Numbered from the stretch's first letter, positions 1-6,619 are shown. The stretch is DNA of 11,156 bases from a bacterium (GCA_021818045.1 JAKAFF010000026.1:1-11156), one strand, 5' to 3'. Made by a program: numbers and translations. The notes: generated from the sequence alone by a model not told the origin.

Positions 1-331
1 CTTTCTCCATTTTCTGGTATTTTTGACAAAAGCCGCTAGTCGCAGAGATAGCGTCTGCATCTCCCTGAGAAACCTTTCTCAAGAGATTGGGCAAGTTTTT
101 CGTTAGATCGTATGTTTTAAGACAAGCGTCATATTGCTCAAGCAACTTTTTATAAATTTTTTCTTTCTCTTCCAAGCTTAGATAAGAAAGTTCTCTTATC
201 CACAAAATCGCCTTTCCTTTGTAGCGATTCATCTTGTCATAGCCCTCTTTGATTTCATGAAGAGATGCAGAATGAAGATTTAAAGCTTGCCTTACATGGG
301 TTGAAGAAAACGCAGTTGCTTTACTAGCCAT
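1..331 (-). CDS. Unrecognised protein, N-terminal part only (runs off left edge)
   Basis: The frame opens at an ATG (329-331, minus) and stays open for 110 codons to the window edge, so only the N-terminus is visible. An AGAGG ribosome-binding site lies about 8 nt before the ATG, which supports this start. The visible part begins MASKATAFSSTHVRQALNLH and is hydrophilic, Lys/Glu-rich and probably helical, with a charged stretch around residues 50-65 (LSLEEKEKIYKKLLEQYD). No signal peptide or membrane segment is seen. I do not recognise the family and assign no function. It is transcribed in the same direction as the hrcA-grpE-dnaK operon but is separated from it by the dnaK terminator and a large palindrome, so it is probably an independent transcript. 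Confidence 0.7.
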   Translation of the reverse strand, partial: MASKATAFSSTHVRQALNLHSASLHEIKEGYDKMNRYKGKAILWIRELSYLSLEEKEKIYKKLLEQYDACLKTYDLTKNLPNLLRKVSQGDADAISATSGFCQKYQKMEK

Positions 332-376
332 AAATTTTACCTCTTTATTGTTATAAGCCTCCTCCTAGAAAGGCTC

Positions 377-396
377 CTTCACAAATTTCTGTGAAG
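377..396 (-). other. Small hairpin in the leader of the left-edge gene
   Basis: CTTCACA (377-383) pairs with TGTGAAG (390-396) across a 6-nt loop. It lies about 45 nt upstream of the start codon at 331 and has no T-run, so it is a leader structure and not a terminator. Nearer the gene, an AGGAGGAGG stretch (minus, about 358-366) sits in the loop of a weak AGCCT/AGGCT stem and is too far from the ATG to be its ribosome-binding site. No convincing promoter was found in 332-455. Confidence 0.25.
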
Positions 397-455
397 AGGT
401 ACAGTGTTTACAGGATGCGAGAAATTTTTTAAACAAAAATTTATGCCAAGTCATT

Positions 456-612
456 AAGGGCTCCGCCCTTAAAAACCCGCCAAGGGGACAAGTCCCCTTG
501 GAACCCCTTTCTTATTTCTTTTTCTCCTGGCGTATGCAGGAGAAAAAAAAGATAAAAAAGGAGTCCAGAGGGGCAACGCCCCTTTGGCGGGGTTTAAGGG
601 GCGGAGCCCCTT
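456..612. repeat. Large imperfect palindrome with nested small palindromes
   Basis: The left arm (456-529) and right arm (537-612) are imperfect reverse complements of each other around a 7-nt centre (530-536). The innermost pair, CTCCTG/CAGGAG, is perfect. Each arm also contains its own short palindromes: aagggctccgccctt and aaggggacaagtcccctt on the left, and aggggcaacgcccct and aaggggcggagcccctt on the right. The arms are G+C-rich compared with the surrounding DNA. There is no coding capacity. The structure resembles dispersed palindromic or MITE-like intergenic repeats that tend to sit at gene 3' ends, and here it lies directly behind the dnaK terminator. Whether it is repeated elsewhere in the genome cannot be seen from this window. 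Confidence 0.75.
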
Positions 613-645
613 AAAAAAAAGGGCTCAGCGAGATTCGCTGAGCCC
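613..645 (-). terminator. Rho-independent terminator of the hrcA-grpE-dnaK operon
   Basis: GGGCTCAGCG (621-630) and CGCTGAGCCC (636-645) form a perfect 10-bp stem with a 5-nt loop. On the minus strand it is followed by eight T residues (613-620). It starts 29 nt past the dnaK stop codon, in the right orientation to end the operon. Confidence 0.93.
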
Positions 646-674
646 GTGTGAGAGCAAAGAAGTGGGAGAAGTGT

Positions 675-2579
675 TTACTTCTCGTTGTCGATGATTTCAG
701 CTTCTGCATCTTGTATGTTGTCGGATGCTTGAGGCTGTGGGGCTCCTGGCTGGGGTGCGGCCTGAGGGCCTTGGCCAGCTTTCGCGAGTTCTTCGCCGAT
801 TTTTTGCATATGCTGCTGAAGTTCGGCGCTTTTGGCTTTGATTTGAGCTGAGTCTTGAGCTGTGAGCGCTTGTTTGAGCGCATCGACTTTGCTTTGGATG
901 TCGGCGGCGACATGGGCAGGAATTTTTTCCTTATGCTCGCTGAGAGATTTTTCGGCTCTAAAGACGAGAGCGTCGGCTTCATTGCGAACTTCGACCTCTT
1001 CTTTTCGCGCCTTATCTTCGGCGGCATAAAGTTCAGCTTCCTTAATTTTGCTTTGGATCTCGGCGTCGGTGAGGCCCGATTTTACCTCGATCTTGATTTT
1101 CTGCTCGCGATTCGACTGCTTGTCTTTCGCAGAGACATGCAAAATACCATCGGCGTCGATATCGAAGGCGACCTCGATTTGAGGCACGCCGCGGGGAGCT
1201 GGAGGAATGTCAGTTAGATCAAACCGGCCGATCTCTTTATTGTCTTTTGCCATGGGACGCTCCCCTTGCAAAACGACGATTGTCACAGCTGGCTGGTTAT
1301 CGCTTGCTGTAGAAAAGACCTGTTTTTTTTGCGATGGGATGGTCGTGTTGCGCTCGATGAGCGGAGTCATGACGCCACCTAAGGTCTCAATGCCAAGCGT
1401 GAGGGGAACGACGTCTAAAAGGAGAACGTCTTTCACATCGCCCGCAAAGATACCGCCTTGAATTGCAGCTCCAATGGCCACAGCTTCATCGGGATTCACC
1501 CCTTTATGCGGTTCGCGACCAAAGATCTCTTTTACTTTTTGCTGCACGATCGGCATGCGGCTCATTCCACCAACGAGAATCACTTCGCCAATGTCTGCAT
1601 TGGAAAGGCCCGCGTCTTTCATCGCCTTTTGGCAAGGCAGAACAGTTCTTTCCACCAGATCATGGCAAAGGCTTTCTAGTTTTGCCCGTGTCAATGTGAG
1701 CGCTAAGTGTTTAGGACCAGAGGCATCCATTGTGATAAATGGCTGGTTGATCTCTGTTGTCATGACACCTGAAAGCTCAATTTTTGCTTTTTCAGCAGCA
1801 TCGCGCAGTCGTTGCAGGGCCATCTTATCTTTGGAGAGATCGATGCCTGTCTCTTTTTTAAATTCGTCGAGCATCCAATGGATGATCACGTTATCAAAGT
1901 CGTCTCCACCGAGGTGTGTATCCCCGTTGGTAGAGAGCACTTCAAATACGCCATCGCCGATCTCTAGGATCGAAACGTCAAACGTTCCGCCGCCTAAGTC
2001 GTATACGACGATCTTCTTGTCGCTCGATTGTTTGTCCAGGCCGTAAGCCAATGCTGCAGCTGTGGGCTCTGGGATAATCCGTTTCACGTCGAGTCCCGCA
2101 ATGCGTCCTGCATCTTTTGTCGATTGTCTTTGCGAGTCGTTAAAGTAGGCAGGTACTGTAATCACCGCCTCGGTGACTTTTTCGCCGAGATAACTCTCTG
2201 CTGTCTCTTTCATTTTAGTTAAGACGTGTGCTGCAGCCTCTTCCGCTGTAACCACTTTCCCTTCCACTTCAAAGACTGCATCGCCATTGGCGTTTTTTGT
2301 CACTTTGTAGGGGACGGTCGAAATTTCTGATTGAACTTCACTATATTTGCGCCCGATGAAACGCTTTGTAGAATAGAGCGTTTTGTCGGGGTTTGTGACG
2401 GCTTGGCGCTTTGCAGGAATCCCTACCAAGCGCTCATTGCCTTTATAAGCGATCACAGAGGGGGTCGTTCTTGCCCCTTCCGCGTTTGCAATCACCACGG
2501 TGGATCCCCCCTCCATGATTGCTACACAGGAGTTGGTTGTTCCAAGGTCGATACCGATAATACGTTTTTTTTGTGCCAT
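675..2579 (-). CDS. dnaK: Molecular chaperone DnaK (Hsp70)
   Basis: This 634-residue cytosolic ATP-dependent chaperone binds exposed hydrophobic segments of unfolded proteins, cycling with a J-domain protein and GrpE. The nucleotide-binding domain is complete: GIDLGTTNS (9-17), Lys72 in STKRFIG, PEPTAAALAYG (170-180), DLGGGTFDVS (194-203) with Thr199, and VILVGGMSRMP (333-343). The hydrophobic interdomain linker DVLLLDVVPLTLG is at 384-396, followed by the substrate-binding beta domain and a helical lid. A Gln/Pro/Ala-rich tail (about 602-620) ends in EIIDNEK, unlike the EEVD-type end of eukaryotic Hsp70. The length is normal. The ATG start is 2 nt after the grpE stop, with a GAGAG ribosome-binding site inside the end of grpE, which implies translational coupling. 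It is the last gene of the operon, and no dnaJ follows before the terminator, as is usual in chlamydiae. Confidence 0.99.
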   Translation of the reverse strand: MAQKKRIIGIDLGTTNSCVAIMEGGSTVVIANAEGARTTPSVIAYKGNERLVGIPAKRQAVTNPDKTLYSTKRFIGRKYSEVQSEISTVPYKVTKNANGDAVFEVEGKVVTAEEAAAHVLTKMKETAESYLGEKVTEAVITVPAYFNDSQRQSTKDAGRIAGLDVKRIIPEPTAAALAYGLDKQSSDKKIVVYDLGGGTFDVSILEIGDGVFEVLSTNGDTHLGGDDFDNVIIHWMLDEFKKETGIDLSKDKMALQRLRDAAEKAKIELSGVMTTEINQPFITMDASGPKHLALTLTRAKLESLCHDLVERTVLPCQKAMKDAGLSNADIGEVILVGGMSRMPIVQQKVKEIFGREPHKGVNPDEAVAIGAAIQGGIFAGDVKDVLLLDVVPLTLGIETLGGVMTPLIERNTTIPSQKKQVFSTASDNQPAVTIVVLQGERPMAKDNKEIGRFDLTDIPPAPRGVPQIEVAFDIDADGILHVSAKDKQSNREQKIKIEVKSGLTDAEIQSKIKEAELYAAEDKARKEEVEVRNEADALVFRAEKSLSEHKEKIPAHVAADIQSKVDALKQALTAQDSAQIKAKSAELQQHMQKIGEELAKAGQGPQAAPQPGAPQPQASDNIQDAEAEIIDNEK

Positions 2580-2581
2580 GA

Positions 2582-3097
2582 TTATTCTCTCTTCATTGTT
2601 GATTCTTCTTCTTTAGCCATAGGCTCATCAGAGCTGTCTACAGCGATTGGTCGGGGGTGTTTTGCCACCTTGACTCGCGCTGGGCGAATCACTCGATGGG
2701 TGCTTTTGTACCCCTTGGTAAATTCGTGCATCACAACGTTATCTGGATGCTCCATTGTCTCCACAATCTCAACTGCCTCGTGGCATTCGGGATCGAATAA
2801 ATTCCCCTCCGAATGAAAAGAGACAATGCCGTGGTTGTAGAGTACTTCTTTAAACTGGGATAGGATCATCTCAAATCCCATGGCCCAATTTTTCACTTCG
2901 CCGGATGCGCTCTCCGCAAAACGGAGCGCGTTTTCAAAATTGTCGATTGCAGGGAGAAATTCGCCGATTGCGTTTTCGATGCCAAAGCGGGACATCTCCT
3001 GCTTTTCTTTCTGAATTCGTTTGCGCATATTTTCTTGTTCAGCCAAAGCTCGTAGGTATTTATCCTTCCAATCTTCAACCACTTCTTCTTCCGACAT
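2582..3097 (-). CDS. grpE: Nucleotide exchange factor GrpE
   Basis: GrpE is a dimeric cytosolic cochaperone that releases ADP from DnaK and so resets the chaperone cycle. The protein has an N-terminal helical segment (about 5-45; DKYLRALAEQENMRKR), the FDPECHEAVE motif (101-110) and the C-terminal beta-domain signature GYKSTHRVIRPARVKVAK (129-146), followed by an acidic tail. I choose the ATG at 3097, giving 171 residues. It overlaps the hrcA stop codon by one base (TGATG) and lies 7 nt after a GAGG ribosome-binding site. A GTG immediately upstream (3100) is possible but would be only 4 nt from that site. The overlap upstream and the 2-nt gap to dnaK show tight operon coupling. The N-terminal extension before the coiled coil is short for the family. 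Confidence 0.97.
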   Translation of the reverse strand: MSEEEVVEDWKDKYLRALAEQENMRKRIQKEKQEMSRFGIENAIGEFLPAIDNFENALRFAESASGEVKNWAMGFEMILSQFKEVLYNHGIVSFHSEGNLFDPECHEAVEIVETMEHPDNVVMHEFTKGYKSTHRVIRPARVKVAKHPRPIAVDSSDEPMAKEEESTMKRE

Positions 3098-4218
3098 CAC
3101 TTTACCTCAATTTGTTTCGCCATGCTTTCTGGCTGGCGGAATGTAATTTTATACTTGTAAACGCTATCCGTAAGCGCGCGGCTCAACCGCTCGCTAAACA
3201 CTTGCAGTAAGCCAAATAGATTCCGATAGGAAAGCCGCATAGGGCCCAATAGCCCAATCGCTCCGGCCGTCGTCTGATTGATCCGATAGGGGATCGCAAT
3301 CACGCTGCACTCCGCATCTTTCGGAATGCAAGGACATAGCTCATCGCCAATCCAAACGCGCATTTGGTTTTCTTGCGCACACTCCCTTAATAGCTTGCGC
3401 ATCCGGGTCTCATCTTCTAAAAGAGATAAGCTGTTGGCAAGGGCTGTTGCATCGTTAAACTCAGGGTAGGCAAGCAGCTTTGCAAGGCCTGTTTTTAAAA
3501 TGTCCTCTTCGGGAAAGTTCGCATATCCAACGACATGGCGCACCATCACTTCATTGTAGATCCTTTGCGCAAGTTTTGCCTCAGCCTCTTGCCCAAATAA
3601 GGGCTTTTCTCCCTTATTCATGCGCCATAAAAAGTACTCTTCCATGGTGCGCAGCAGCCCTGCATCGATTTTGTGATCTAGATAGACCGTTTCGGTGCGA
3701 ATGAGCCCAAAGTCTGTGATGAGTACAGAGAGGATCTTTTCCTCATCGAGCTGAATAAGTCGTACATCTTGAATAAAATCTTGGTCAAAGCGTGGCGTTG
3801 AAATGAAAATCGCACAGTGCGTCAATTCACTTAAAAGGTTCGCAGAGCGATTCATGAGGGTCGCTAGTTCCTTTGACTCCTCTCGCATCGCGGCATTCAA
3901 GATCTCTTCTTGCGTCTTTTCCACAACTCCTTGATCGCGATATACATCTGCGTATAGGCGAAACGCCTTTTCTGTAGGGATCCGGCCGCCAGATGTGTGT
4001 TGTTGTTTCAAAAATCCGGCCGCTTCCATCTTGCTAAAGTAGTTGCGGATCGTGGCTGAGCTATAAGCCTCAAATCCATGCTCTTGCAGCGTATGGGAAC
4101 CGATGGCTTTGCCTGTTTTGAGATAAAGTTCCACAAGTCCCAATAATACGGCCTGTTCGCGGTCGTTTTTTGGGGGCTTTTTCGTTGGGAGGATCTTCTT
4201 TAAGCTTGTGCTTTTCAT
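3097..4218 (-). CDS. hrcA: Heat-inducible transcription repressor HrcA
   Basis: HrcA binds CIRCE operators and represses class I heat-shock genes, with its activity helped by GroEL. The N-terminal winged-helix region is clear (ATIRNYFSKMEAAGFLKQQ followed by GRIPTEKAFRLYAD), and a GAF-like and dimerisation region fills the rest. The ATG at 4218 gives 373 residues. A TTG at 4233 would give 378, but it lies only about 10 nt past the -10 box and would make the message nearly leaderless. No strong ribosome-binding site precedes either start. The protein is longer than the roughly 340-residue Bacillus type, and the extra C-terminal tail (ending KQIEVK) matches the extension known in chlamydial HrcA. 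It is the first gene of hrcA-grpE-dnaK, and a CIRCE-like site just upstream points to autoregulation. Confidence 0.97.
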   Translation of the reverse strand: MKSTSLKKILPTKKPPKNDREQAVLLGLVELYLKTGKAIGSHTLQEHGFEAYSSATIRNYFSKMEAAGFLKQQHTSGGRIPTEKAFRLYADVYRDQGVVEKTQEEILNAAMREESKELATLMNRSANLLSELTHCAIFISTPRFDQDFIQDVRLIQLDEEKILSVLITDFGLIRTETVYLDHKIDAGLLRTMEEYFLWRMNKGEKPLFGQEAEAKLAQRIYNEVMVRHVVGYANFPEEDILKTGLAKLLAYPEFNDATALANSLSLLEDETRMRKLLRECAQENQMRVWIGDELCPCIPKDAECSVIAIPYRINQTTAGAIGLLGPMRLSYRNLFGLLQVFSERLSRALTDSVYKYKITFRQPESMAKQIEVK

Positions 4219-4242
4219 CTTGTGGTAGTCCAATCTCTAAGG

Positions 4243-4271
4243 ATTATACCACAACTATACAAGATGAGCAA
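4243..4271 (-). promoter_or_regulatory. Housekeeping sigma promoter of hrcA-grpE-dnaK
   Basis: Read on the minus strand, a -35 box TTGCTC (4266-4271) is separated by exactly 17 bp from a perfect -10 box TATAAT (4243-4248). The start site is expected near 4236, leaving a leader of about 18 nt to the ATG at 4218. Confidence 0.85.
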
Positions 4272-4276
4272 TATTT

Positions 4277-4303
4277 TTGGCAATCTCTTGTGTTGATTGC
4301 TGA
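4277..4303. promoter_or_regulatory. Degenerate CIRCE operator (HrcA-binding site)
   Basis: TCAGCAATC-N9-GATTGCCAA on the minus strand matches the CIRCE consensus TTAGCACTC-N9-GAGTGCTAA at 7 of 9 positions in each half, with exactly the 9-bp spacer. The inner GCAATC/GATTGC arms are perfectly symmetrical, so both departures from consensus are compensated in the opposite arm. It lies 5 bp upstream of the -35 box. HrcA bound here would touch RNA polymerase at the edge of the promoter. HrcA binding is inferred from the match and from the neighbouring hrcA gene. Confidence 0.8.
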
Positions 4304-4316
4304 AAAAGAATCTTAG

Positions 4317-4335
4317 ATAGCTTATTTTAAGCTAT
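4317..4335 (-). terminator. Perfect 8-bp hairpin behind the G+C-rich relic frame
   Basis: ATAGCTTA (4317-4324) and TAAGCTAT (4328-4335) form a perfect 8-bp stem with a 3-nt loop. It immediately follows the stop codon (4336-4338) of the minus-strand frame described next. A T-rich stretch (TTCTTTTT) comes about 8 nt later on the same strand. The stem is A+T-rich and the T-run is displaced, so it would be a weak terminator at best. It may insulate the hrcA promoter from upstream transcription. Confidence 0.4.
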
Positions 4336-4560
4336 TTATGATCTTGTTGTGGGGGCCGGGGGGCGGGGAAGGTGTGCTCTTTGGCGTCTTCCAGCGACTG
4401 GGGGCTGGATAAAGCGAGAGACGATCTGTTGTATTTTTTGGTCGACCCAGTCGGTCCAGCGCCCTACGGCGTCGGCCGCCCGTTCTATAACAGGGGCTAT
4501 TGGATGCGTCGTGTATTGTGCGGTTAGTAATACTAAATCAGTGAAATTTATGTGTGTATT
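4336..4560 (-). pseudogene. G+C-rich open frame without a start codon, probable gene relic
   Basis: Between 4563 and 4336 the minus strand is open for 74 codons but has no ATG, GTG, TTG or CTG near its beginning. The first 15 or so codons are A+T-rich. The rest is clearly G+C-rich and protein-like, with a convincing amphipathic helix (VIERAADAVGRWTDWVDQKI) followed by a Pro/Arg-rich tail (HLPRPPAPTTRS). It ends just before a hairpin and upstream of the hrcA promoter in the same direction. I read it as the surviving 3' end of a lost or foreign gene. I do not recognise the family. A plus-strand frame over the same bases (4349-4564) looks like a shadow. An alternative is that the G+C-rich block is non-coding or a mobile-element fragment. 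Confidence 0.35.
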
Positions 4561-4664
4561 TTAGCTAAAAATATATTTATATAAATGTATTGTTATGTCA
4601 TTATTAATTAGTAAGAGCCTGTCCTCGATTTCTTAATAAGATGTGTATAGCTGGCTTAAGAAAA

Positions 4665-4691
4665 ATCAACGATGGAAACGATGGAACGATG
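4665..4691 (+). repeat. Three AACGAT iterons upstream of the GxxExxY gene
   Basis: AACGAT occurs at 4668-4673, 4677-4682 and 4685-4690, 9 and 8 bp apart, within ATCAACGATGGAA-type units. The last copy supplies the ATG at 4689. The 13-mer at 4665-4677 is exactly repeated in inverted form at 5153-5165 behind the gene. Confidence 0.8.
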
Positions 4692-4722
4692 AAAAAAAAG
4701 CAAAGAACACCCCTATTCCGAA
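4689..4722 (+). other. Out-of-frame start and A8 slippage site of the GxxExxY gene
   Basis: ATG at 4689-4691 is followed by eight A residues (4692-4699). Read without a shift it enters the wrong frame. Dropping one A would give MKKSKEHPYSELTGTILN joined in frame to the body of the GxxExxY protein. The body frame is open from 4693 (after TGA 4690-4692) but has no ATG. The site is either a real one-base frameshift or a poly-A slippage point. Confidence 0.65.
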
Positions 4723-5124
4723 TTGACCGGTACCATTCTGAACTGTTGTTTCGAGGTGATGAAAGAGCTTGGACCTGGATTTGTAGAGAACGTCTATAAA
4801 AACGCACTTTTGATTGCGATGAGACAGAAGGGATTGAAAGTTGAGGTGGAACGATCCTTTGAAGTGGCGTTTAGAGGCATAGTGATTGGTCGGTATAGAA
4901 CAGATTTGGTTGTAGAACAAACTGTGATAGTGGAGCTCAAGTGTTGCGAAAGCTTGGGACGAGAACAACAAGCGCAAGTGTTCAATTATTTAAAAGTTTC
5001 ACGACTTCCGATAGGGTTGTTGGTGAACTTTCGTCGAGGAAAACTGGAGTGGAAAAGACTGCAGAGTAATGAAAGATGTCTCGATGAGATGGAAGAGAGG
5101 GTTGATGAGTCAGTACCGTTTTAA
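4723..5124 (+). CDS. GxxExxY protein (PD-(D/E)XK nuclease-like family)
   Basis: The continuous frame from a TTG at 4723 encodes 133 residues. The family-naming motif is present as GFVENVY (19-25, in KELGPGFVENVYKNALL). RTDLVVE (Asp61) and VIVELKC (Glu71, Lys73) follow, which fits the D...ExK core of the PD-(D/E)XK fold, then the conserved end QVFNYLKVSRLPIGLLVNF. Members are widespread in environmental bacteria, often as solitary or mobile cassettes, and their biochemical role is not established. The TTG has no ribosome-binding site and cuts off the expected N-terminus (KEHPYSEL). The better start is the ATG at 4689, which is out of frame by one base across A8. The gene lies alone between inverted iteron arrays and convergent to the photolyase gene, which suggests horizontal insertion. 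It may be a functional gene read by slippage or a recent pseudogene. Confidence 0.85.
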   Translation: MTGTILNCCFEVMKELGPGFVENVYKNALLIAMRQKGLKVEVERSFEVAFRGIVIGRYRTDLVVEQTVIVELKCCESLGREQQAQVFNYLKVSRLPIGLLVNFRRGKLEWKRLQSNERCLDEMEERVDESVPF

Positions 5125-5140
5125 GCATTCCGAAAAAATG

Positions 5141-5166
5141 ATCGTTATATCGTTCCATCGTTGATC
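5141..5166 (-). repeat. Three inverted ATCGTT iterons downstream of the GxxExxY gene
   Basis: ATCGTT occurs at 5141-5146, 5149-5154 and 5157-5162 with an exact 8-bp period, inverted relative to the AACGAT units upstream of the gene. TTCCATCGTTGAT (5153-5165) is the exact reverse complement of 4665-4677. The pair brackets the gene at a distance of about 0.5 kb. No hairpin plus T-run terminator was found between 5125 and 5222. Confidence 0.8.
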
Positions 5167-5222
5167 TTGCCGCTCGAACAAAAAGCCTTGCTCAGATCGT
5201 TATTTTTGCCAACTCTTGAAAT

Positions 5223-6617
5223 TTATTGGGTATAAGAGGATGTCTTCAAAATGAGCTTCTGTCGATTTTTGGCTTCTTTTGCTGCCTTGTCATGATTGAG
5301 CATTGGGGCAGGATAATTTTTGCATAAGGCGTGATGCTTACTTTCATACCAAGTATGAATCGTTTTGGGCGGCAAATGGCGGAGTTCAGGAATCCACTGT
5401 TTAATGTAAGCGCATTCGGAATCGAATTTCTTCTGCTGATTCCAGGGGTTAAAAATGCGAAAATAGGGTTGAGCATCGCATCCTGTGCTAGCTACCCACT
5501 GCCAATTTCCATTATTTACAGCAGGATCGTAATCGATTAAGGTTTGTGCAAAGTATTTTTCACCCCATCTCCAATCAATGTGTAGATCTTTGATGAGAAA
5601 CGAAGCTGCGAGCATCCGCACGCGATTGTGCATAAAGCCCGTCGTATTCATCTGTCTCATCCCTGCATCTACAATGGGAAAGCCCGTAGAGCCCTCACAC
5701 CATCGTTGATATGCTTTTTTGTTATGGGACCACTTGAGCTTATTCAGTTTTAGATGAAAGGCGCCTTTAAAAACATGGGGAAAGAAGAAGGCGATAGATG
5801 TAAAAAAGTCGCGCCAATACAGAGCGCGGATCAGTTCATGATGTGAACCTAAATGATGGGAAATCTTTGCATAAACTTCACGAGGGGAGCAAACGGTGAA
5901 TTTCAAATAAGGGGAGAGGTGCGTCGAGCCTTCTTTTGCAGGAAGGTCCTTGAGTTTTATATATTTGCTAAAAGCATCTAGATTTTTGAGAATTTTGAGA
6001 GCTTCTGACCGTCCTCCCACCAACCCATTCTTTAAAGCCAGCTTGGGAAATACCGATTGATTTTCTGCAAAAGGGATAGTGCCACGGAAATAATTGGTCT
6101 CTTTATTTTGTATAGGAGGCAACACTTTTTGTTTTGATGCATTGCGAAAATAGGGGGTGAAAATTGTGTAGGGTTTCCCATTTTTTTTCAGCGTTTCTTC
6201 GGGCGGATGAAGAAGTGCATCATCGCAAGAATAAAACGGAATATGGCCTGTTTTGCAGGCTTTTTCTAGTTTTTTGTCTCTTTGAAGACTGTATGGTGTA
6301 TAATCTCGATTTGTGATCAGAGCTTCGATCTGGAGTTCGCGGATAGATTGCCTTACGATTTCTTCAGGTTTTCCCTTAAACAGGAAGAGTTTTCCTCTTT
6401 TTTTTTGTAGCTGTTTTTCGAGATCTTTGAGGGATTCAATCATAAATTTTAGGCAATGATCACTTCTAAAAGCATTGGTCTCGATTTGTTCTGGAGTAAA
6501 AATGAAAGCGGGAATAACGAGGTCTGAAGATTTCAGTGCAAAAATCAGTCCTGTATTGTCTTCGAGTCGCAAATCGCGTCTGAATAAAAACAGGGATCTA
6601 CGAAATTTTTTCTCCAT
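5223..6617 (-). CDS. phrB: Deoxyribodipyrimidine photolyase (class I CPD photolyase family)
   Basis: This flavoenzyme splits UV-induced cyclobutane pyrimidine dimers using blue or near-UV light. The 464 residues cover the whole family: an N-terminal antenna-binding alpha/beta domain (LFLFRRDLRLEDN, 9-21) and the C-terminal FAD domain. FAD and DNA motifs are STHLSPYLKF (231-240), CEGSTGFPIVDAGMRQ (307-322), FMHNRVRM (328-335), NNGNWQW (368-374) and PYFRIFNPW (384-392). The tryptophan electron-transfer triad of the E. coli enzyme (W306, W359, W382) appears conserved as Trp296, Trp349 and Trp372. The position matching E. coli Glu274, which contacts the dimer, is Ala265 (RALYWRDFF), which is unusual. 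The ATG at 6617 follows an AAGGA ribosome-binding site formed by the end of the upstream SDR gene, 2 nt away, so the two are one operon. No clear terminator follows. Confidence 0.95.
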   Translation of the reverse strand: MEKKFRRSLFLFRRDLRLEDNTGLIFALKSSDLVIPAFIFTPEQIETNAFRSDHCLKFMIESLKDLEKQLQKKRGKLFLFKGKPEEIVRQSIRELQIEALITNRDYTPYSLQRDKKLEKACKTGHIPFYSCDDALLHPPEETLKKNGKPYTIFTPYFRNASKQKVLPPIQNKETNYFRGTIPFAENQSVFPKLALKNGLVGGRSEALKILKNLDAFSKYIKLKDLPAKEGSTHLSPYLKFTVCSPREVYAKISHHLGSHHELIRALYWRDFFTSIAFFFPHVFKGAFHLKLNKLKWSHNKKAYQRWCEGSTGFPIVDAGMRQMNTTGFMHNRVRMLAASFLIKDLHIDWRWGEKYFAQTLIDYDPAVNNGNWQWVASTGCDAQPYFRIFNPWNQQKKFDSECAYIKQWIPELRHLPPKTIHTWYESKHHALCKNYPAPMLNHDKAAKEAKNRQKLILKTSSYTQ

Positions 6618-6619
6618 TT

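Noticed and set aside
1474..2046. 190-residue plus-strand open frame, and several shorter ones, opposite dnaK
   Set aside because: They lie wholly antisense to the intact dnaK gene, have no ribosome-binding site or recognisable domain, and are explained by its codon usage.
4233..4235. TTG at 4233 as the hrcA start
   Set aside because: It lies about 10 nt from the -10 box and would make the message nearly leaderless; the in-frame ATG at 4218 fits the promoter better.
4463..4476. Short match (acggcgtcgg) between the G+C-rich block and the palindromic element in the SDR gene
   Set aside because: Ten shared bases with no shared flanks or inverted repeats is compatible with chance, so it is not counted as a second copy of the element.
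4349..4564. 71-residue plus-strand frame in the G+C-rich block
   Set aside because: The translation looks random (Cys/Arg/Trp-rich) and there is no ribosome-binding site; the minus-strand reading is far more protein-like.
4666..4977. 103-residue minus-strand frame opposite the GxxExxY gene
   Set aside because: It is a shadow of the recognisable GxxExxY frame on the plus strand, with no motif of its own.
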